Shown here piece by piece: positions 23,127-33,570 of a stretch of DNA of 64,000 nucleotides. A model generated the notes under the pieces. It made no database searches. It was not told the DNA's origin and saw only the letters and a list, made by a program, of their open reading frames with translations. The DNA comes from Coffea arabica (Eukaryota > Streptophyta > Magnoliopsida > Gentianales > Rubiaceae), in contig NC_092312.1 of NCBI RefSeq assembly GCF_036785885.1, forward strand, positions 11,550,001 through 11,614,000. Reading direction: 5' to 3'. Position 1 is the stretch's first letter, and every line of letters begins with the position of its first letter. The translations under genes and the position numbers were made by a program.

Positions 23127-23216
23127 ATTTGTTTCAGAAAATGCCAAGACAGACAGACCCACCACAAGCAACGTCCATGTTTTTTTTTTTTTTGGGGGTA
23201 TCACCTGCTTCGTACC

Positions 23217-23222
23217 TTTATA
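23217..23222 (-). promoter_or_regulatory. TATA box of quinone reductase copy 2
   Basis: TATAAA on the minus strand, about 90 bases upstream of the ATG at 23126, with GCCAAT (CCAAT box) a further 10-20 bases upstream. Confidence 0.5.
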
Positions 23223-23249
23223 ATGCTGCTATTGGCTATTAATTGGAGT

Positions 23250-23951
23250 AGTACATTATGGGGGCCTTTGCGACTTTCTGGTCCTTGTGGAATCATCCAA
23301 TTTTATGAAATGAGTGGACAGAGTGAGTAACTGGAGGATGGTATCGAGGAAACTGCATAAGCGTCTTCCTGTTTCTCTTGAAGTGTCATTGGTGGTATAC
23401 GCTTATGTGGTTGTGCTTTCACTGGTTGCTTTGCTATCCTGTTAGAGTCCTATATTTGCTGTTTGGTTTACCATGCAAACATATATGGCAGTTTTGTAGT
23501 CTACCTTGCTGAGAAGATTTGCTTTGTGTTTTAACTTCTTAGTTGCATCTATTTTGCTTGACAACTTTAGACAAGATCAAATCCATTTAGGAATGGTGTG
23601 CTTCATGAGGGTCAAGAAGCAAAGGATCCTCGAGTGGAGCTGGCGGAATGTTTCGGCAGCGGTGTCAGCAAAATTAATACTCCGTGACTTGACTTGGAGG
23701 CACATGGGATTTGATGTGATTCAGTCCGTGACTTGAGCCTTCATGCGGCTGTATTCAACCATTGAAATTGAAGGCATCAAATGAAATAATTTGCAGCAAG
23801 GACTTGCGTAGACCCGGCATCCCACTTAAAAATGGCCCAATCACAGTTTTCATACTTTTCATTTTGAAATATCTTAAAATATTTATCATATTGAAAAAAT
23901 AAAAATATTTTTTAATCTCTTTTTTTAATATAACTTTTCTTTCTAATCATA
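23250..23951. other. Intergenic, no gene seen
   Basis: Sequence between quinone reductase copy 2 and a Stowaway element. A plus-strand frame at 23506-23736 has unbiased composition and no family motif. The last 150 bases are very AT-rich. Confidence 0.45.
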
Positions 23952-23953
23952 TA

Positions 23954-24282
23954 CTCCCTCCGTCACACTTTGATAGTTCTATTTCTTTTTTCACACAGTT
24001 TAAGAAAAAATAGTTAATTTTATCGAAAAAGTAAATTTAGATTGCTATTTTTCTAAAATACCCTCACATTAAATAGAGCACAATTTTATGAGAACTTGAA
24101 TTGATGGTAAAAAAAGAACCAACTCTCATTAAATGGGATGGGTTTATATTAACAACAACTTACATTAAATAAGGGTATTTTAGAAAAATTAAAATACAAC
24201 TACATTCTTTAATTGAAAAGTGAACTACAATTTGAGACAGACAAAAAAGAAAAATAAGACTATCAAAGTGGGACGGAGGGAG
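23954..24282. mobile_element. Stowaway-type MITE
   Basis: A 329-bp element with terminal inverted repeats CTCCCTCCGTCACACTTTGA (left) and CTCCCTCCGTCCCACTTTGA (right end, complement), flanked by TA on both sides. These are the hallmarks of Tc1/mariner-derived Stowaway MITEs. AT-rich interior, no coding capacity. Confidence 0.92.
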
Positions 24283-24386
24283 TATATGTTATTATTTAAA
24301 TTTAAATTTTAAATTCATTGAAATAAAATTAATAAAAAATATAAACATTACAATCAAATTTTATTTTTTAACAGTTGAAAGGCTAA

Positions 24387-24533
24387 GGTTGTGTTTGGAT
24401 TGCATTTTCCGTCATTTTTCATGGAAAAATTACTGTAACGATTTGATATATGTGAGGGAAAAAGATGATAGGAAAATGTGATCACGGAAAACGACAATAT
24501 TTTCCGACGGAAACAAGCAATCCAAACAAGGCA
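24387..24533. mobile_element. Tourist-like MITE candidate
   Basis: 147 bp with inverted ends GTTGTGTTTGGATTGC and (complement of right end) GCCTTGTTTGGATTGC, flanked by TAA on both sides, as expected of PIF/Harbinger Tourist elements. Subterminal TTTTCCG motifs are also mirrored. It lies in the 5' region of the second epoxide hydrolase. Confidence 0.6.
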
Positions 24534-24868
24534 TAAATAAATTGGGATAGAAGCACTAATAATGTTCACGGTGCTCAACAAAGCAGCGACGTGGCGCGAG
24601 GTGTTTGGCCATGATTTGACAATAAATAAACCTTTCTTCTAGCCATCAGTCAAAGTGATCCAAATAGGACAAGACCAAAAATTAAAGAATCTCCCACCTA
24701 ACCCCGTCGAGAATTGTTTTCCGCTTACTATAACTTAAAAGTTAAAGAGCAAGTGCACGCCCAAGCCTTGCAGAAACGAATACTCCAGGATAGATAGACT
24801 GCAATAGTTACACTTAGCACACTTTACTCTTGTTCCCTCCCCTCCTTCTCGGGTTTTGTTTCGTGGCA

Positions 24869-27028
24869 ATGGATCAAATACAGCACAAGCATATTGAAGT
24901 CAACGGTCTGAAGCTTCACATAGCTGAGATTGGAGGAGGATCGAAAGCAGTGTTGTTCTGTCATGGGTTTCCGGAGATCTGGTATTCTTGGCGCCACCAA
25001 ATGATTGCTGTGGCCAAGGCTGGCTACAGAGCAATTGCTCCAGATTACAGAGGCTATGGACTCTCTGACCCTCCAACCGTGCCCGGGGATGCTACCTATG
25101 CTGATTTTGTCGATGATCTCCGCTCCCTTCTTGATGCTCTCGCCATTTCTAAGGTACTATTCTCCCCTTTCCCAATTCCCGGCCGACAATCTGCTATGAA
25201 GTAGTGTGTTTTTCTGCTCTCTCTCTCTCTCGCTCTATATATAGATATTCTGAACTCTATTTGCTGCTAGATAACTTTTGCTAGTTGAATTTGTTAGGAA
25301 GTGAAGGAAAATCAAAACATGGTGGTATTATTTCTTTTAGTGAAACAGTTCATGGCTTTGATAATTGTATGCATGTCGAGCCAATGGTAGTATAGATGCC
25401 TTCAAAATTTTCCACAATCTTGAGAAATGGTTTAACAATAAAAGAAAGAACAAGGACTTGAAAAAAAATGCTAGAATGATATTGCTAATATGCAAATCAA
25501 ACATGGTCTTGACGACTTTCTTACATTTCCAGTTTAGATTTTCTGCACAGTAATCGTTGAAGTACCTTATCCGCGGAATAAATCATTAATCCGATGCAAC
25601 TGGGGACTGACTTTCTTAGAAAGAAGAAGATAGATATGCTATCATACTCATTGCTCTGCCGTTTTGAGTGAAGTTGACATTAAACGTCTAGAGTACATAA
25701 TGTAAAAGGAGTTGCTCTTTCACTTTTATATATATACATACATACAGACATACATGTATACACACACATGCGCATACCATTACGAGATTTTTTCAATTGA
25801 TGTTTCCTTGTATGTTACGTGATTGAACTTTCTTTATTTGGATGCTTGCTCGTTTTGTGGAACATGAATGCCAAATCTGCATACCTTTGGAATACACAGG
25901 TTTTTCTCGTAGCTAAAGATTTTGGAGCCCGTGTTGCACAATATTTTGCCCTTCTCTACCCAAACAGGGTTGCTGGAGTTGTAACATTGGGCATACCTTT
26001 CGTGCCTCCAAAGCCCACTCCAATGCAAGACTTCCTTCCGGAAGGCTTTTATATATCCAGATGGATGGTACACAACAATCTTTGTTTCTAGCACCTTCTT
26101 TCTTTGTTATCTCCAGTAAGCGTGCTCAGTTTTCTTTAAAAGAATAGGAAAGTAATCATGGCATCTTACAAGATTTCTTGATTCTAGGAACCTGGAAGAG
26201 CAGAAGCAGATTTTGGTCGGTTTGATTGCAAAACAGTTGTGCGCAACATATATATCCTGTTCTCCAGGAGTGAAATACCAATAGCTAAAGAAAATCAGGA
26301 GATAATGGATATGGTGGATTCATCTACTCCTTTACCCTCTTGGTTCACTGAAGAAGATCTTGAAAACTATGGTGCACTATATGACAAATCTGGATTCCAA
26401 ACTGCTCTACAAGTGCCTTACAGGTAAAAGAATTGTTACACTTTTTAAATTCATTGCAAGTGCATATATGTGTTACTCTTATACTACTGCCTAGATGAGA
26501 TGATTATCAAGTAGCTAGTAGTCATGGTGTGGAACTGCTGCAACTCCTGCAATGAAGAGTTGCAAATGACAATATCATTTACCCCAATTTTTGAAACTCA
26601 TGATCACAACTTTTGTGTCCACTATTGCAGTGATGATTCTCTATTCCAAGTTTGCAACTTGTAGCTTGCAACTCCACTACAAGCCGGCCAAAAACAGTGG
26701 GGGGTAGCTTATGGTCCTAGATATATCAATGTGCACACTTCTCTGAAAACTAGTGGTTGATTTGGTATATAACTTTATTTGTAGGGCGAACAGAGAGCTC
26801 AATACATCAGAAGTAAAGGTTGATGCTCCTGCACTGCTGATAATGGGTGAAAAAGATTACTTCCTTAAATTCCCGGGAATGGAGGACTACATAAGAAGCG
26901 AACAGACAAAATTTTTTGCTCCTAATCTGAAGACAGTTTATGTACCTGAAGGTAGCCACTTTGTTCAGGAGCAATTTCCAGATCAAGTGAATGGGCTGAT
27001 ACTCAATTTCCTCAAGACCCATAGTTGA
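24869..27028 (+). CDS. Soluble epoxide hydrolase (copy 2)
   Basis: Four exons (24869-25153, 25900-26067, 26188-26423, 26785-27028) with the same splice phases as copy 1, giving 310 residues. It has HGFPEIWYSWRHQM, the nucleophile loop VFLVAKDFGAR, lid EGFYISRW and YGALYDKSGFQTALQVPYR, acid GEKDY and base EGSHFVQEQF, so every catalytic-type residue is in place. It is the closest paralogue of copy 1; exons 3 and 4 are near-identical. The start is the ATG of MDQIQHKHIE. An earlier in-frame stretch (FPPLLLGFCFVA) lacks an ATG of its own and is probably leader. The promoter has an ACGTGGC (ABRE-like) motif at 24589 and no clear TATA. It likely hydrolyses fatty-acid epoxides; the exact substrate cannot be read from sequence. 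Confidence 0.93.
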
Positions 27029-27039
27029 TCTAGACATGC

Positions 27040-27919
27040 AAGTTGGTTGGTAGCAGGCTTAATTTCTGACGCCCTGTTGTCCAAGGTTCTAAAGTTCATT
27101 GGCTGCTGCCATGCTATATTGAAGTCATGGACATTTTGTGTTTTCTTCCTGTCAATTTCATCCACAACTTTTCTGCTAAACTAGCTCATGGCATTCAGCT
27201 TTTGCCATTGTTGTAGTTTGCACTACAAATCCTTCAATAAATTATCATTACCTGCAGGACCGGTTCTTATTCTCAATTTCTTTCGAACTTTACACTTTAA
27301 GTTATGCAAAATTTAGATTACCAGCATTTCCATTTGTTCTTTAGTCTATCCATGTTTATTAACTTTAATTGAATTATAAATTCACCAAAAGAAGGATATG
27401 CAACAATGACAACAGAAGGATGTGCTTACAAGAGCCTGGTTGTTGCAAAATGATGTGGAGTTTGGTTTTCCTTCTATGTCCCTAGGAAAGGAATGATCCA
27501 AAAGGAGTACTAAAATGTTTATGTTGGATTGATTGGAAAACTAATACACATAAATGACAATCAAAATGTTTTCTTTTCCTGAAATCATTCCTTCCCATTT
27601 AAATGTCAAGTTGGCAAATTATCCTAAATATTATTTTACTTACGTCACAAATATGATTTTTCATCAATTTTTTATAACATATAAATAACATTATAAAAGA
27701 AGCTATAGTAATTATTTCAAATAATCTCCCATCCAAACACTAAATATTTGTTTGCCTATTTACGATATGCAACTTTTTTTTTTTTTTTTTTTGGCACTAC
27801 GTCAGTTTTGCCAACCTTCTAGATATTTAAAGCAGGAATAGTTAAGAGGGAAAAAAAAAATGTTTGCCATCTTGAAGGGCAGAGATGTAACCTTAAAAGT
27901 TCACGATGACGTATTTTGC
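27040..27919. other. Intergenic, no gene seen
   Basis: 3' flank of the second epoxide hydrolase. A stretch at 27440-27740 (CATCCAAACACTAAATATTTG near its right end) resembles the TTTGGATTG-type ends of small MITEs, but I cannot define both borders. Confidence 0.45.
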
Positions 27920-27920
27920 T

Positions 27921-28824
27921 GTATAATTTCAGAAATGTCCTCTTAAGGTTTCTAACAGTTTTACTTGGCACCTTCAAACTTTTTAAAAATCTCACTTGAT
28001 TCCCTTAGCTTAAATTTCTTGTAACATTTAAATTCCATTTCAAAATATAATATTAAACAAGCTCTCATTTTGAGAGGGAGAATATAAATTCCAAATTTGT
28101 ACTTAATTATTATAACAGACTAAATTTATCTCTTAATTTTTGTTAATTGATCAATATAGTTCTTTAATAAAAGTTCAAAAGTTGATAATAAGATCGAAAA
28201 ACTCTTTAATAGTTTTGATGTCATTGGTTTGAACAAGAAATGTTAAATTACTTAAAATTATAAATGATTTACAATGCTCTTAAAACTAACTTGCCATAAT
28301 TTACAACCAAAAGAATACCTTTTTGCACTAGCCTAAAAACAATATAAATAAGTTCATATATAAGTATCTTTTTTCTTTTCAAGCCATTGATTTAAAAAAA
28401 TTGAAAAATTCAAAAATATGTAAAAAAATTATAAAACTTCTTAGATTAACTCAAGATAAGATATTTTCTATCTAACTTGCAAAAAATCAATAAACTTTCG
28501 AATATTAAACTTTTTGATATTTAAAAAAAATACTATATTTTATCCAATTAGAATAAACCTTCATACCTTTTATTCTTATTTTTCATTTGTTATCAATATG
28601 TTCACAGTTTGGTAATAAAAAGTAAGACAACAAAAGGACCAATTTGGAATGATACTAAATTTGCTCTTCCAAAATGGATTTTTTAATATTATATTTTAAA
28701 TTGGATTGTAAATGAAACTAAAAAAAAACTAAAATAAAGGAGACAAGTAAGATTTTTTAAAGTTTGAGGGTGCCAACTGAACGTGACTGTTAGAAACCTC
28801 AAAGGAGGTTTTTGAGATTATCCC
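27921..28824. mobile_element. Long inverted-repeat element, Mutator-like MITE candidate
   Basis: The two ends of this 0.9-kb AT-rich segment are inverted copies for about 140 bases. The left has AGGTTTCTAACAG then TTGGCACCTTCAAACTTT (from 27948). The right, complemented, has AGGTTTCTAACAG then TTGGCACCCTCAAACTTT, starting GGGATAATCTCAAAAACCTC. No open frame of note. I see no flanking duplication. It is 200 bp upstream of the third epoxide hydrolase and may contribute to its promoter. Confidence 0.65.
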
Positions 28825-29025
28825 AATTTAATATTATCTTTGCAACCAAACTTCAAAGCAGGTGACAAACTGACAATTCAGCTCAGCTCACCAAAGTTGA
28901 ATTATTCCCACCTAAGCAGCAGACAGGAACTCAAAAACTTTACAAGAAAGCAACCTTAGAATTGGAAGTACAGTATCAAACAAGTTTCTTTAGTTCCTCT
29001 CTGCATCGTTTTGGGATCTTCAGAA

Positions 29026-31435
29026 ATGGATCAAATCCAACACAAGTTCATACAAGTTGACGATGGTGTAAAGCTTCACGTAGCTGAGATTGGAAGTGGG
29101 CCATCAGTTGTTCTGTTCCTTCACGGATTCCCTGAGATATGGTACTCTTGGCGCCACCAGATGATTGCTGTGGCCAAGGCTGGTTACAGAGCCATTGCAC
29201 CTGATTACAGAGGATTTGGATTATCCGACCCTCCGCCAGAACCCCAGAAGGCCAATTTTGCTGACTTTATCACAGACGTCCTTGCTCTCCTTGATGCTCT
29301 GAGTATCCCCAAGGTATATTCCTTGCTGCAATCTTGCCTCTTCTATTTTCGGGTTAATGCTAAATTTCTATTTTGGGCTTCTGGTAATTGCTTGCCGTGA
29401 GTTGTAGCTATAAAATTCTCAAGTTTTCAGGCATGACCCCCTAAAAACACAAGACTCTGTCTGTTGACTGTTGATCAGCTTGGGACGTTAATCCCGTGAC
29501 CATCCAAGATAGTTGTAGTGTTGCCGTCATGATTCATTAGGGTCATCACCTTGCAAGTTGCAACAAGTTTTAGCATCAGGTCAAACAACAGTTTCTATGT
29601 TCTTGGCTTCATTATGTATAGCTGAATGATTTCCACCAACTATTAGTCCTGCCTCTCTTGGCTTGTCTGACATCCTGGGCAGAATGAGTTCATGCATAGT
29701 ATCAAATTCGTGATGAGCACAGCAGCAACATCTTCCATCCATATTATAGACACCTTGAGGATCTCATGAGCGGGGCATAATAAAGTATGGGGAGGCACCA
29801 TTCAGATTAAAGTACTTATTATGGAATTTTAAGATTTTTATCTTGATTGTAATATCTGTAATGGCATTTAGTGATTAGTAATTTGATGTAGCGCAAATCA
29901 TGGGATCTGATATAGCTAAAATCATGGGGCTTGGTGTAGCTCAAATTCTGGACTTCCTATCTTTTTCAATTTACATCTTCACCGAATGAATATTAGAGTT
30001 CTTGATTGACATATTCTCAGGACGAGTGATGAATGCTGCTGTTGCTTTTTTTTTGTTTTTTTACTGACTTTGCCTCATAACTTTGCTTCCAGAGTATTAG
30101 ATTCCTTCTCTTTGTTGGATGGTTTGTGCCATATGGAAAGAATATTCCAGAACTTGTCCATCATCAGGCGTCAAATGTTAAATGATATCTCACAAAGATG
30201 CCATCTAAATCCTGCTAAACTATTTTTCCTGTACAGTACTAAATCTTGACATTCTTAGGTTACGTTAAAAAGTAAGTGCAATTTCCTCAATTCCGTGTAA
30301 GGATTATGTCCTGCTTGGCACATAGCTGCACCAAGTAAATAAATTGAACATTATTCATTTTCTTGTGTTACTGATTTGTTATCCACATCAGAACATACAG
30401 CTTTTGGGTGTCTGACTGCAAAGCTCTTTTTTTTGCAGGTTTTTCTCGTTGGAAAAGATTTTGGAGCCAGTGTAGTTTATTACTTTGCTATTTTGCACAA
30501 AGAGAGGGTCACAGCTATAGCAACATTAGGCGTGCCATTCAGGCCACCAGGGCCTCCTCCACATCATAAGCTTCTCCCGGAAGGATTTTACGTAACAAGA
30601 TGGAGAGTATGCACTTTGCTTGTCCGGTTATTCAGGACGATAATTATAGCTGCTTCTAGTATTAATTCTTCTTTTCTTTGACTTGCAGGAGCCTGGGAGA
30701 GCTGAAGCTGATTTTGGACGCTTTGATTCAAAAACGGTTGTAAGAAACATCTACATTATGTTTTCCAGGAGTGAAATGCCAATAGCTAATGAAAACCAAG
30801 AGATCATGGACCTGGTGGAACCATCCACTCCTCTTCCTTCTTGGATGACAGAGGAAGATTTTGCAACCTATGGAGCCCTGTATGAGAAATCTGGTTTTGA
30901 AACTGCATTACAAGTTTACAGGTACAGGTACTGGACTCCTCTTAATCTACATTTCAGGCGAGTGGCGTTCTCGATTTTCTATCTTTCATTGCAACACGTA
31001 ATTAATGAGCTCATTTTATGCAATAGAATTTTACTATTGCTTCCACAAGTAAATGCAAGAAATTTAAGTGCACCTAAATTACATATTTTCTTGAAGACTT
31101 TGGTTGAACTGGTGGAGAAGCAAATTTTCAGCTGAGCAGTAGCTTTTCTGATTAAACCATATTGACATGAATGTATGCTTGATTTCAGGGCCACTGGAGG
31201 AAGTTCGAATGTGCAAGATCCAAAAATTGAAGTTCCAGCGTTATTCATCATGGGTGAGAAGGACTATGTGATTAAATTCCCCGAAACTGAAGACTACATA
31301 AGGAGTGGTAGAATAAAAGATTTTGTACCAGATTTGGAGATAAAGTATATTCCAGAAGGAGGCCATTTTGTGCAAGAGCAATTCCCTGATGAGGTGAATC
31401 AACCTCTGCTTAGCTTCCTCAGCAGGCAGGCATAG
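29026..31435 (+). CDS. Soluble epoxide hydrolase (copy 3)
   Basis: Four exons (29026-29313, 30439-30606, 30689-30921, 31189-31435), about 311 residues. It is more diverged than copies 1 and 2: it reads VDDGVKLHVAEIGSGPSVVL, carries FLHGFP instead of FCHGFP, and has VFLVGKDFGASVVYYFA at the nucleophile loop, again with KDFGA in place of HDWGA. Lid motifs are EGFYVTRW and YGALYEKSGFETALQVYR; acid GEKDY, base EGGHFVQEQF. The end of exon 3 has two overlapping donors (after 30921 or 30927) that would add Tyr-Arg in frame. The ATG used is MDQIQHKFIQ; an upstream in-frame GSSE has no ATG. Enzyme role as for the other copies. The third position may be an older member that kept a distinct substrate preference (inference). 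Confidence 0.92.
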
Positions 31436-31439
31436 TTAA

Positions 31440-31860
31440 TCCTGATCGCATACAAGCAAGTACCATATTATAAGATGGCTCTTCGGATGTACTTGAAGTT
31501 GTTCTTAAATTGATTTTCAGAGGTATTATCAGGCGGATGATCAATCATGCATCTGTAGTCCGTAGTTTCAGCTCCGGCATCCATGTTTATGTGTTTTAAC
31601 GCCAAATCAAATGTATGATTTTTCTTCGTTTTACTTTATTCTTCAAGAGCCATCACTACCTACTATTTCTCAAGTTTCGGTCTTTTAGCATAGCGGATAA
31701 GCGGTGAACATCACGTGACATATTCCAACTCGAAAATACAAATCGCTGATGTGCTTCATGTTATAAACTATTGAATGGAGATGGAATGTAGAATGCTGAA
31801 ATTTTCCCATCACTAACTGAAGTTGAGTGAGAGAAACCCAGCAACAAACACCCTTTCCCT
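31440..31860. other. Intergenic, 3' flank of epoxide hydrolase copy 3
   Basis: No coding region. The minus-strand open frames here are shadows of the hydrolase relic that follows. Confidence 0.5.
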
Positions 31861-31861
31861 G

Positions 31862-31990
31862 GCCGGACTGAAATGATTGGAATAGAGCAGAAGTCAATGG
31901 GCAACAACTTCATGTTTTCTTGCATGGGTTTCCAGAGATATGGTGCTTTTGGTGCCATCAGATGGTTGCTGCAGCCGCCATTGCACACCG
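31862..31990 (+). pseudogene. Epoxide hydrolase exon 1 relic (fourth copy)
   Basis: The plus strand reads HVFLHGFPEIWCFWCHQMVA and then AAAIAH, a decayed match to the oxyanion-hole region of the three neighbouring hydrolases (LFLHGFPEIWYSWRHQMIAV). Relative to the intact genes, the Tyr and Arg of WYSWRH are Cys, about 13 bases around AKAGYR are deleted, and the match stops just before the APDYRG region. The 5' part of exon 1 is unrecognisable beyond about 31865, and no exon 2-4 relics follow. It lies in the same orientation, 0.4 kb after copy 3, as expected for the dead end of a tandem array. Confidence 0.85.
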
Positions 31991-33570
31991 TCAGTGGCTC
32001 TTTATTCGGACTCTCAAATACAGTTAGGCATTAATTATGAGGTCCTTAGCTGCTGAAATGTATCTGAATTATGTGGTCATTTTGTATAGAAAGAAAGCGA
32101 AAAAAAAAAAAAAAGAAAAAGAAAAACAGCCCTAGGGGATGATGATAAGACGATAAGTAAGGTCCGTATCAAATGCACATAAGCGCGTGCCACTAATATT
32201 AATTAATGATGTAGCGAGCGATTAATGCTAACGATGTGGGGTCCACTATAAGAAGTTTGTTCCTTCTTCCACGTTCATAAGATATAATAAATATTTCATG
32301 TCTAAAAACCCAAAAAAAAAAATTCCCTCTTTATTAATCATCCGATATCTATAAATTGATGCAACATCATGGTCAAAGGCCTTCCTCATTTTTTTTTTAG
32401 GTAGGTAGAGAAACCAATCCTAATGAACTCCTGTACATATTTGGGTCATTAGTGTTGTGAAAGAAGGTAAATGCGCGTCGTAATTATTGTAGTATTTTTT
32501 TTTTTTTTGTAATTACTATAATCATATTTTTAGCTTGGACCCAACATGCTAAAAAGAAGAGAAGAAAATTCGAAATCCGTTAGTTAGTAAATAAACTCAA
32601 TGACGACACTTGTTGAGGAGGCGAGGAAAATCGTTCAAGCTAAAGCAACTTAATTCTATTGATTCTGCCTCAATCAAGATGGTTCCAGCCAACGAGAAAA
32701 AGATTTTTTTTATTAAAAAAAAAAAAAAAAAAACTCCTAACTTCATGACAAATATTACGGAAATCGCTCCTAATATGTTTCGTGAATCCACAAGTCAGGA
32801 AATTCCTAAATCATATTCATATTCATATCCTCCCACCAGGCGGCCGTTTAGGACCACTATCTATCATTTCGTTATCTTGTACTTTCTCACTGCTGACTCC
32901 AAAGATTGCCACTTTTCTTCTTCATCACGGCTGCTTCTACTACTTTCAACATATATATATATATATATATGTATATGTGTATATATATATATATAACCTA
33001 AAGCAAGCAAAATTTAAACAAGAAGAATATATTACAATTTGTCACAGCAGATGAGGATAATCATTTATAAAAACCAAACACCCCACCCCCCCAAACGACA
33101 ACATTGGATGTGGCAGCTTACGTTAGTAGCTAGGGATCATAATAAAGTAAAGATTTGTGTCATGTCATCCACCCCAAAGTACCCCTTTTCCATTTCGTTC
33201 CCCTTCACGAATTGTAAATAAACAAACTATTCTGGAATTGAATAACCATTAATTGGGCTTTGGAAAAGATCTGTTTTGACCCATGAGAAGGACACGTGTA
33301 CCCACCTACACAATCCTCTACGCCAGTACGAAAAATGACACCCGGCACAGCCGGAATGGCTTGGATGGTATTTTTCAAAAGGGCGAAAAAAATAAATAAA
33401 AATACAAAACAACAAAGATCTACCACACACTGCGCGCGTGCATTAAAACATTTCAAAAAAAAAAAAATAGTGACGAAGACGGGGTTGGTACTTGGTAGTA
33501 GACAAGACGCTGCCTTTCCCGCCCCGCCGGTTCACGACCCTCCCATGGACCGGGCCTCACCAGATTCTTT
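31991..33570. other. Intergenic, simple repeats
   Basis: No gene supported. Contains A-rich and T-rich runs, a TA microsatellite at 32951-32994 and an open frame through poly-K that is an artefact. A GC-richer block from 33290 to 33570 has short repeated phrases shared with 34201-34242. Confidence 0.45.
32951..32994. repeat. (AT)n microsatellite, interrupted
   Basis: AT dinucleotide run with one GTATATGTGT interruption. Confidence 0.9.

Noticed and set aside
32597-33054. Overlapping frames on both strands around 32.6-33.05 kb
   Set aside because: Driven by poly-A and TA microsatellite sequence.
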